Assembly (NCBI RefSeq): GCF_900149695.1
Contig: NZ_LT703007.1
Span: 301,661-365,660 of the forward strand
Direction of reading: 5' to 3'
Origin: Anderseniella sp. Alg231-50
GTDB taxonomy: Bacteria; Pseudomonadota; Alphaproteobacteria; Rhizobiales; Aestuariivirgaceae
Length of the DNA: 64,000 nt
Part shown: positions 37,926-46,500 of the stretch, one piece after another
Numbering within the stretch: position 1 is the stretch's first letter
Layout: each line of letters opens with the position of its first letter
The notes under the pieces: model-generated
Database searches by the model: none
Told to the model about the DNA's origin: nothing
Seen by the model: the letters and a program-made list of their open reading frames with translations, nothing else
Position numbers and translations under genes: made by a program

Positions 37926-39380
37926 ATGTGGAAGCCGCCTGAAAAAATACGATGGAAACCGGAACCCGGTCATCTGCCGGACGCGGAAGAGCGCGCGGCG
38001 GCGGCCCTGTTCTCCCCCTTGCTGTCCGGCCGGCTTGCACTGCGCAACCGGACCTGGGTACCCGCAATGGTGCCATGGCGGGCCACGGACAATGGCCACG
38101 TGACACCTGAAGTACTCGACTGGTATGGCCGGTTCGCACGAGGACGCCCGGCAGTCATCGTGGTGGAAGCCACCGGCATCCGCGATGTACCGTCCGGACC
38201 TTTGCTGCGCATCGGCCATGACCGGTTCCTGGACGGGCTTGAACAACTGGTTGACGTGGTGCGCCGGGAAAGCGGCGGGACAACCAGGCTGTTCATTCAG
38301 CTGATCGATTTCCTGGCAATCAAGCGTCGCCCCGACCGGGTCAAGTTCCTGCAGCGCTTCCTCACCGTCACGCCGCAGCACAGGCAGGTGCTCGGCATGG
38401 GTGATACTGACGAAGCCGATGTCCGCCAGGCCATGATTGCCATGACCGACAGTGAGCTGGAACCGGTTCTGGCCGCGCGCGAATTCGAGGCGCTGACAAA
38501 AGGCTACCGCGAACAGGTGAATGACATGCATCTGGACCACATCAGAGATCTGCCCCAGGTGCTGCCGGAGCTGTTTGCCGAAGCCGCCAGCCGGGCCAGC
38601 CGGGCCGGATTTGACGGTGTTGAACTGCATTACGCCCACGCCTACACCATGGCCTCGTTCCTGTCGGCGACCAACCGGCGTGATGACGGATATGGCGGCG
38701 CGGCAGATGCAAGGGTTCGCCTGCCGCTTGAGGTGTATGAAGCGGTCCGCAAGACGGTGCCGGACGACTTCATCGTCGGCTCGAGATTCCTGGCTTCAGA
38801 GGAGGTTGCAGGCGGCAGCTCACTTGACGATGTCTGCCACTTTGCAACAGCTTTCGCCCGTGCCGGTATGGACTTCCTGTCGCTGTCGCGCGGCGGCAAG
38901 TTTGACGATGCCAAGCAGCCCAAGGTGGGCGCTGCCGCCTACCCCTATACCGGGCCGAGCGGATACGAGTGCATGCCGCAATACATATCCGACGAGAAAG
39001 GCCCGTTTGGCCGCAACATGGCCGCGACGAAAACCATTCGCGAGGCGGTGCGCAGAGCCGGGTTCAACACACCGGTTGTTGCGGCAGGCGGCATACACAA
39101 TTTCGATATGGCGGAAGCAGCGCTCAATGACGGTACTGCTGACATTATCGGCGCGGCCCGCCAGGCACTCGCCGACCCGGACTGGTTCAGGAAACTCGAA
39201 ACCGGTCACGGCGGCGAAATCAGGTTATGTGAATATACCAACTACTGTGAAGGGCTCGACCAGAACCACAAGCAGGTGACCTGCAAGCTCTGGGACCGGG
39301 TGCAACTGGACGAGCCGGGGGTGCGCAAATCCTCCGATGGCAAGCGTCGCCTGATTGCACCGGACTGGACACCTGAATGA
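37926..39380 (+). CDS. NADH:flavin oxidoreductase, Old Yellow Enzyme family
   Basis: A 484-aa TIM-barrel flavoprotein. FDGVELHYAHAYTMASFLS, NRRDDGYGGAADARVRLPLEV and VAAGGIHNFDMAEAAL are characteristic. A polar insertion of about 70 residues (about 135-205) is larger than in most members. The C-terminus has CEYTNYCEGLDQNHKQVTC but no full iron-sulfur cluster motif. It is a paralogue, distant, of the C-terminal domain of the bifunctional enzyme upstream. A role in ring reduction is likely. The stop overlaps the following ligase start by 4 bp. Confidence 0.88.
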   Translation: MWKPPEKIRWKPEPGHLPDAEERAAAALFSPLLSGRLALRNRTWVPAMVPWRATDNGHVTPEVLDWYGRFARGRPAVIVVEATGIRDVPSGPLLRIGHDRFLDGLEQLVDVVRRESGGTTRLFIQLIDFLAIKRRPDRVKFLQRFLTVTPQHRQVLGMGDTDEADVRQAMIAMTDSELEPVLAAREFEALTKGYREQVNDMHLDHIRDLPQVLPELFAEAASRASRAGFDGVELHYAHAYTMASFLSATNRRDDGYGGAADARVRLPLEVYEAVRKTVPDDFIVGSRFLASEEVAGGSSLDDVCHFATAFARAGMDFLSLSRGGKFDDAKQPKVGAAAYPYTGPSGYECMPQYISDEKGPFGRNMAATKTIREAVRRAGFNTPVVAAGGIHNFDMAEAALNDGTADIIGAARQALADPDWFRKLETGHGGEIRLCEYTNYCEGLDQNHKQVTCKLWDRVQLDEPGVRKSSDGKRRLIAPDWTPE

Positions 39381-40987
39381 CGCCGCCGGCCAGCCCGCAG
39401 AAGGACCGGTTTGTGCACGACCGGCTGCCGCCCCGGGAACAGTGGCCGCAGATACAACCTCTGGCAGCCAGCGCAGGTCTGGACACTCTCAATTGCGTGT
39501 CCCTGCTGCTTGACCGGCATGTTTCAAATGGAAATGGAGACAGTCCGGCAATACGAGGCGGTGACCGCACCTGGACCTATGCAGAGCTGGACGAGCATGT
39601 CTGCCGGACTGCATCGGTCATGGTGCACCGCTACGCCATCGAACCGGGCAATCGCGTGCTGATCCGCGGCGGCAATTCTCCGGAAGTGGCCCTCATCTGG
39701 CTGGCCGTACAGAAAATCGGTGCGGTCGCCGTTACGACCATGTCACTGCTGCGCGACAACGAGCTGCGGGTGATTATCGACATGTCACAACCTGCCCTGG
39801 CGATCTGTGAAACCAGCCTGATGCAGGACCTGTCACTCGCTGTCAGGTCGTCTGGCAGGAATGTTCCGGTCATCGGATTTGAAGCCGGTCACGGCGAGCT
39901 GTTCGAGCTGATGGCCGACGCTTCGCCACAACATGAAACCTGCGCCACGCTGCCGGATGACATATCGCTGATTGCCTTTACCTCCGGCACCACCGGCAAA
40001 CCCAAGGCCACCGTTCATTTTCATCGCGATGTGATCGCCATTTGCGAAACCATGTGCCGGCACATGGTTGCCCCTGACCGGCAGGATGTCTTCATCGGTA
40101 CCGCGCCGCTGGCATTTACCTTCGGCCTCGGCGGGTTGCTGGTGTTTCCGTTACACGCCGGGGCCTGCAGTGTTCTCAATGCACGCTATTCACCGGAGCA
40201 ACTGCTCGATGCGATAGAGACCTACGGCGCAACTGTCTGCTTTACCGTGCCGACGTTCTTCCAGCAGATGGTAAAACTTAAGGCAGACCAGTCACTGGCA
40301 ACACTGCGCCTGGCGGTATCCTCAGGCGAGGCGCTGCCCTTGCCTGTCAGGCAGGCATGGGCCGATGCGACGGGCATGCAACTGGCGGAAGTGCTCGGTT
40401 CAACGGAAATGCTGCATGCCTTTGCCGGTTCAACCGGACAGGATGTGCGCGCCGGTTTTATAGGCCCGGCCATACCGGGCTTTGAACTGGCAGTCGTTGA
40501 CGATACCGGCCGCAAACTGCCGGCCAACGAGATTGGGCGGCTGGCGGTCAGGGGGCCAACCGGATGCCGCTACCTGGATGATGCCCGCCAGCAGGCATAT
40601 GTGCAGCACGGTTGGAACATCACCGGCGATGCCTGTTCGATGACGGAAGACGGGTATCTCGCCTATCACAGTCGTCTCGACGACATGATTATTTCTTCCG
40701 GCTACAACATTTCAGGTGTTGAAGTCGAAAACACGCTGCTGCTGCACCCGCATGTTCGTGAATGCGCCGTCGTCGGTGAAGCATCAGAGGAACGCGGACA
40801 GGTCGTGGTTGCCTACGTGGTAACACCGGTTGCCGTTGAAGACCGGTCAAGGCTGGCGGGCGACCTGCAGGATCATGTCAAAAACACCATCGCGCCCTAC
40901 AAGTACCCGCGCGCGATCCGGTTTCTGGATCAGTTGCCGCGCAATGAATCGGGCAAGATTCAACGCTTCCGCCTGCGCGGCAGCTGA
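39377..40987 (+). CDS. Benzoate-CoA ligase family protein 2
   Basis: A 536-aa paralogue of the ligase at 35876. Shared landmarks are RLPPREQWPQ (first copy: NLPPTDQWPE), PGNRVLIRGGN, FTSGTTGKPKATVHFHRD, GSTEMLHAFAG, DDMIISSGYNISGVEVE and Lys527 in SGKIQRFR. The two copies differ widely elsewhere, so this is an old duplication with a possible change in acid substrate. Last gene of the operon; convergent with ohr. Confidence 0.9.
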   Translation: MTPPASPQKDRFVHDRLPPREQWPQIQPLAASAGLDTLNCVSLLLDRHVSNGNGDSPAIRGGDRTWTYAELDEHVCRTASVMVHRYAIEPGNRVLIRGGNSPEVALIWLAVQKIGAVAVTTMSLLRDNELRVIIDMSQPALAICETSLMQDLSLAVRSSGRNVPVIGFEAGHGELFELMADASPQHETCATLPDDISLIAFTSGTTGKPKATVHFHRDVIAICETMCRHMVAPDRQDVFIGTAPLAFTFGLGGLLVFPLHAGACSVLNARYSPEQLLDAIETYGATVCFTVPTFFQQMVKLKADQSLATLRLAVSSGEALPLPVRQAWADATGMQLAEVLGSTEMLHAFAGSTGQDVRAGFIGPAIPGFELAVVDDTGRKLPANEIGRLAVRGPTGCRYLDDARQQAYVQHGWNITGDACSMTEDGYLAYHSRLDDMIISSGYNISGVEVENTLLLHPHVRECAVVGEASEERGQVVVAYVVTPVAVEDRSRLAGDLQDHVKNTIAPYKYPRAIRFLDQLPRNESGKIQRFRLRGS

Positions 40988-41004
40988 CCTGTCATCGTTT
41001 CGAT

Positions 41005-41439
41005 CTAGACAACCACCGGATTGATGTCGAGCGCGCCGCGGGTCGCGTTGGAATACGGGCAGACCTGGTGGGCTTCCTCGACCAGCCTGGCTGCCTTGTC
41101 CTTTGCGACGCCCGGCAGCGAAACCTCAAGTTTCACATCGAGGCCGAAACCACCTTCGGAACGAGGTCCGATACCGACGGTGGATGTGACGGTGGTGTCG
41201 TCAGGAATTTTCATTTTCAGGTCTTCAGAATGGCCGGCGACAAATTTCATGGCGCCGAGAAAACACGCGGCATAACCGGCAGCGAACAATTGCTCGGGAT
41301 TATTGCCGTCCTTGCCGTCTCCACCCAGTTCCTTCGGTGTTGAAAGCGTCACATTGAATGCGCCATCCAGCGTGCCGGAGACGCCGTCGCGCCCGCCGGT
41401 TGCGCGGGCCTGGGTGCTGTAAAGTACTTCGGTTGGCAT
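41005..41439 (-). CDS. ohr: Organic hydroperoxide resistance protein
   Basis: A 144-aa Ohr/OsmC-type peroxidase. ATG 41439 begins MPTEVLYSTQARATGGRDG, the normal N-terminus; a longer frame is rejected. The catalytic cysteines are in GYAACFLGAMK and HQVCPYSNATRG. It reduces organic hydroperoxides with lipoyl-type thiols. No ohrR is adjacent. Convergent with the ligase gene with 17 bp between stops. Confidence 0.96.
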   Translation of the reverse strand: MPTEVLYSTQARATGGRDGVSGTLDGAFNVTLSTPKELGGDGKDGNNPEQLFAAGYAACFLGAMKFVAGHSEDLKMKIPDDTTVTSTVGIGPRSEGGFGLDVKLEVSLPGVAKDKAARLVEEAHQVCPYSNATRGALDINPVVV

Positions 41440-41482
41440 GATCGGTTCCTTTCTCGTTTTCACACAACAGACTTGCCGTCGC

Positions 41483-43564
41483 CTATTCCAGATACACGCT
41501 GATACTGGCAGATCGTCCCCGGGCATCAATAACGGACAGGCGTGAAAACCCTATACCACCAGCCTGCCACAAGCCACTGCGCGACCGCAGCGGCTCGCCG
41601 ACGGGAACACCGTTGGCCAACAGGCGGTACGGGGGCCGTCCGCCCTGCAACTTCAACATGAGTGGTTGCACAGCCCCGCCCGACGCCAGGCCAAGGTCCA
41701 CGTGCGCCCCGTCCGGCGGATAGACAATATGCAATGCGGGTTCGTGCAGGCCGACCTGCGGCAGTCCGGCATCCGGCGCGGTGAAAAACCTGAGCCCGGA
41801 AGGCAGATCGGCTGCCTCTATCCGCACCGCGCCGGCAGGCGCTTGCGGCAGGGCCTCGAACTTCAGTCCGGTGCGCGCAAAGCTGTCGAACAGGATTGGT
41901 GCCGCCACGGTTATTCCGTTCAGATCAGGCACCGGCGCGCTGTCTGCCCGTCCGACCCACACACCCAGCACATGGCGTCCGTCGAACCCGATGGACCAAG
42001 CATCTCGATTGCCGTAGCTGGTGCCGGTCTTGTAGGCGATCGGCAATCGTGCAGTACCACGCGGCGGTGCGACACCTGACAAAATGTCGGACACGTGCCA
42101 GGTGGCAACAGGCGAGAACATCGCCCGCCCCGCAGCGGCGGCAGGTCTTCCTGTAACACCGTCTCCAAGCGTCACGGTGCGACCGTTATTGGCGAAAACG
42201 GTATATGCCTGCACCAGGTCTTTCAGTGTGACGCCGACACCGCCAAGACCAATGGCCAGGCCGGGCGCCTTGTCCCTCGGCAGCACTGGCACAACCCCTG
42301 CCCTGTGCAACCGGCCGAGCAGGCGCGACGGCACCGTGGCCTGCAGCAACCTCACAGCCGGGACATTGAGCGACAGTTGCAGCGCCTGGCGCACACTTAC
42401 ATCGCCCTGGTAGGTCAGGTCGAAGTTCCGCGGCCTGTAACCATCGAAACTGGCCGGGCGGTCCTCAATCAGTGTTTCCGGCAATACCAGGCCGTCTTCC
42501 AGGGCCAGTGCATAAATAAACGGTTTGAGTGCAGACCCTGGAGACCGCGGTACGCCGGTCATGTCTATCCAGCCTGACCGCCTGACGTCCAGCAGACCCG
42601 CCGACCCGACTTCCGCCAGCACCTCTCCGGTATGGACGTCCGCCAGCATCATGGCAACCGACAAATCCGGGCCGAGCCGTTGGGCAGCCTCTGATGCCAC
42701 CACTTCCAGTGCCTTTTGCACCGGACGAGACAGCGTAACCTGATGCACTTGTTCCGTGGGCCGCAACCAACGCGCCTGCTGCGCCAGATGAGGCGCCAGT
42801 GCCGGCAAGGCCAGCCGCCGTGCCCGGACCGGAACAGCAGAGGCTCGCGCCACCTCGCCGGATGCGATGAAGCCGCCTTCAGCCATGCGGGCCAGCACCT
42901 GGTCACGGGCTGCTTTCGCGCGCTCGCGATAGCGGTCTGGCCGGCGACGTTCCGGCGATTGCGGCAGGGCCACCAGCAGTGCGCCCTGGGCAAGGCCAAG
43001 TGACTTCGGCTCCTTGCCGAACCAGGCAAGCGAGGCAGCCCTCACTCCCTCGATATTGCCGCCATAAGGTGCATGAGTAAGGTAGAGTTCGAGTATCCGC
43101 CGCTTGTCCAGCCGGCGCTCTATCTGCAGCGCCCGCGCCATCTGGCGCACCTTGGCAGTCAAGGAACGTTCAGGCCGCGGCTCGAGCAGCCGTGCCAGTT
43201 GCATGGTGATGGTCGATCCCCCTGACACGATACGACCGTGACGCAGCATCTGCCACGCCGCGCGGATCATGGCCAGCGGGTCCACACCGCCGTGCTGCCA
43301 GAACCTGCGGTCTTCGTAGGCGACCAGCATGCGCACGAACTCCGGGTCGACCTTGTCCAGCCGGACCGGCAGGCGCCAGCGCCCGTCTGCGGCAGCGAAC
43401 GCCCGCAACAGCTTTCCGTCACGATCAACAACCTCGACGGATTGTGTCGAGCTTTCAGGCAACGGCGGCGGATAGGCTTCGTCCAAGGCCGCCAGGCCCG
43501 GCATCGCGGCAAGCGCCACCATGACGACGAGGGCCAGTGCGACAATGCCCGGCTTGTGTTTCAT
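41483..43564 (-). CDS. pbpC: Penicillin-binding protein 1C
   Basis: A 693-aa bifunctional class A PBP. An N-terminal membrane anchor (about 8-25) is followed by the transglycosylase with catalytic Glu84 (VAYEDRRFW) and the transpeptidase with SxxK at 344-347 (SALK), SLN 399-401 and KTGTS 513-517. A C-terminal BiPBP_C domain follows (about 590-690). It builds peptidoglycan on the outer face of the inner membrane. It overlaps the stop of the alpha-2-macroglobulin gene by 4 bp, as in the known yfhM-pbpC pair. Confidence 0.96.
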   Translation of the reverse strand: MKHKPGIVALALVVMVALAAMPGLAALDEAYPPPLPESSTQSVEVVDRDGKLLRAFAAADGRWRLPVRLDKVDPEFVRMLVAYEDRRFWQHGGVDPLAMIRAAWQMLRHGRIVSGGSTITMQLARLLEPRPERSLTAKVRQMARALQIERRLDKRRILELYLTHAPYGGNIEGVRAASLAWFGKEPKSLGLAQGALLVALPQSPERRRPDRYRERAKAARDQVLARMAEGGFIASGEVARASAVPVRARRLALPALAPHLAQQARWLRPTEQVHQVTLSRPVQKALEVVASEAAQRLGPDLSVAMMLADVHTGEVLAEVGSAGLLDVRRSGWIDMTGVPRSPGSALKPFIYALALEDGLVLPETLIEDRPASFDGYRPRNFDLTYQGDVSVRQALQLSLNVPAVRLLQATVPSRLLGRLHRAGVVPVLPRDKAPGLAIGLGGVGVTLKDLVQAYTVFANNGRTVTLGDGVTGRPAAAAGRAMFSPVATWHVSDILSGVAPPRGTARLPIAYKTGTSYGNRDAWSIGFDGRHVLGVWVGRADSAPVPDLNGITVAAPILFDSFARTGLKFEALPQAPAGAVRIEAADLPSGLRFFTAPDAGLPQVGLHEPALHIVYPPDGAHVDLGLASGGAVQPLMLKLQGGRPPYRLLANGVPVGEPLRSRSGLWQAGGIGFSRLSVIDARGRSASISVYLE

Positions 43565-46500
43565 GGCCGGGCCGGGTTTACGTCAATTTGCCCTTGTGCT
43601 GTTCGTGCCGTGAACTGGGGCCGGTACATGTCCTCGACCACGGCGGCGGGCTGGGCAAATTTGCCCGGTGAGACAGCACGCACAACGTAGGCCGCGCTGA
43701 ACTCCCTGTTGCCGCCCTTGCGCACATCGAACGCCGCAATAAAGCGGTCGGCGCGGAACTCGCTGTGCGCCGCACTGGCATTGCCCAGCCATTCAAAAGA
43801 CTTGAGGTCGGCGCTGCCCACCAGTTTCGGACTGTCGATTTCGAAGCCGCCCGGCAACAGGTCGCTGACCACGATGCGCGCGGGCCAGTTGTTCTGCTGC
43901 ACGATGCTGATCGTTACAACGAAGCGGTCATTCTGCCTTACCTGACTGACGTCGGTTTCAACCCCATCCAGCGTGTAGTACCTGCGTTCGATGGTGAAGC
44001 CCTTGCCGCCTGCAGGCAGTGCCGCCAGCGGTGCTGCAAGCACATTCACCGTTGCCAGCACCTGCTCCTTCCCGCGATTGACAATTTCCAGCGGTGTGGC
44101 GGCAAGATCTTCACCTGTCGTCCTGGCGGAATAGCCACCGGCATGATCGGTGCCGCCCACCGCAAGCTTCATCGACGCATTGGCCTGCCTCACGCCGCGC
44201 GCGGCAAGCAGCATCCAGACATTTTCCTGCGTGGTGGAATACCGGTCGCGGGCCGCCTTTGCCGATACCAGGTCCACCATTGCCGGAATTGATTGCGGCC
44301 GGGGCTGGGTTTCCGACGCCAGCGCCAGCATGGCCGAGGCATCACGCAGGCTGGAGCCGTAATCCGAACGTGACAGGTTACCCTTGTCCTTCCGCGCCTG
44401 TGCCAGGGCTGACTGGAACGCCGTGCCGGATCGGTTAGCATCACCGTAGAGCGCCAGCGCCGCGCCAAGCTGCGCCCGTGCCATCGGGCTCCGGAATTCT
44501 TCCATCTTGGTGTCGGCATAGTAGCGCAGGTCACCCGCCGACGCCCGGCGGTTGCGTGCCAGCACATAAAGGGCATAGGCAATGCCGCCGCCGCGATCCT
44601 TGACGTTCTGGTCATAGGACAGGACGTTTTGCAGGTTTTCAAGCGCTGCCAGCATGGCTTTCTCACGGACCTTGAACCCCTTTTCCCGGGCCCGGGTCAG
44701 GAAATCAGTGACGTAGGCATCGAGCCAGAGATCGCCATAGCCAGGCGACCACAAGCCGAAGCTTCCGGTCGAAGACTGGTTGGCCAGCACCCGGTAAATC
44801 GCCTTTTGAACCCGGTTGCCGACATCGCCCGCATCCTCTGCCTTGGGGTCTCCCGGCAGATCGCTCAGATAGAGCAGCGGCAGTGCACGGCTGGTGGTCT
44901 GCTCCGTGCAGCCATAGGGATAGCGATCAAGCGACGCCAACACCGATGCCGTATTAATACCACGCGTCCTTGTTACATCGACGGTTACCATCGCACCGTC
45001 AGGTTGAGAACCTGCGAGCAACTGCTCATCCAGGGCGATGGCGCCGCCATTTGCCGCCAGCGTCATCTCTTTGCGCCGCGTGACCGGCAACGCCGCGGGG
45101 CGGACCGGCACATAAAGCGTCTGGGCCAGATCGATGCCGGTATCATGGGTCAGCCGTACGCTCACCTGGCCGGAACCGACGCCGGTGGCCGAGATGGGAA
45201 CAGACAGGGATGTCTTGCCGCCTTGCGCCAGCTTGACGATGTTGGGCAGCAGCCCCTGATCGGCAGACAAGCCGTTTTCCGCGATGATTTCGACCACATA
45301 ATCACCTTCCGGGCCGTCGGTGTTGGCGATGTCCAGCCGCAGGCGTGATGTGTCGCCGGGCGACATCACTTTCGGAGCGGATGCCAAGAGCACAACCGGA
45401 TCGCGGACGATTACGTCGCCGGATGCACTGCCGACCTGATCTTTCGACCACGCCACCGCCATCAGACGGACCGTGCCGTTGAATTGCGGCAAATCAAAAC
45501 TTACCGATGCCTTGCCGTCGGCACCCACTTCCACCGGCCCGGAAAACAGCGCCAGCAGTTTCTGCGTCGGCGGGCTGCCGTCAGACGACAGGCCTGCAGC
45601 GTCACCGCCACTCCGGATCCGTCCTTCGACACCCAGCGAACTGTCAATCAGGCGGCCATAGATGTCGCGGATTTCCAGTCCGATCTTGCGCTGACCAAAA
45701 TACCAGCCGGCCGGATCAGGCAGTTCATAACGGGTCAGGTTCAGAATACCGACGTCGACGGCTGCTACTGTCACGTAGGCCTGCTGACCTTCGGCGAGAC
45801 CAGTCAGTGTCATGGGAACATCAAGCAGTCCCCGTGCCGCAATTTTTTCCGGCACATCCAGAGCCAGGTTGATCTTGCGTGGTTCTGGATCGACCTGCAG
45901 CCATTTCACGCCGATGGCGCGAGACGGAAGCCGGCTTTTTTCGGCATCACCGCGCCGGTACAGCGTGGCGGTTACGTAGGCACCTGCTCCCCAGTCTGCA
46001 CCCACCGGCATCTCGATGACCGTATCGCCTGCCGGAACACTGGCTGTCCTGACGTCGGACAGCTTGTTGGTGCCGACGGTTACCAGCACTTCGCCGGCAT
46101 GGCGTGCAGAGATTGTCAGCCGCGCCGTATCACCGGCAGCATATGATGCCTTGTCCAAAGCCATCTCGAGCCCGTCCGGGGTGTCGAGGGAGGCGGCGGC
46201 TACAACCCATCCGGCATTGAACTCCACGCTGGCGGCGGCGCCGCCGGAACGGGGATCGGTCACCTCCAGCCGATAGCGGCCCCAGCCGACAGGAACGGAT
46301 ATGCTGGCTTCCCCTGTTGCCGGCGCATCGACCTGCCCGTCCATCACCTGCCGGGTCAGGTCGATGGCTTCATAACTCCACCGGTCTCCGGTCCTGTACC
46401 ACTGGTAGTTGCGTTCTACGCGGATCAACCGCCATTTCAGGCCGGCGACACGCGCCTTGCTGCCGTCCGGTGTAACGGCAATGACCTTGAATCCGGCTGT

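Noticed and set aside
37431..38639. 402-codon minus-strand open frame
   Set aside because: It overlaps RidA and the OYE gene on the opposite strand and has no recognisable domain.
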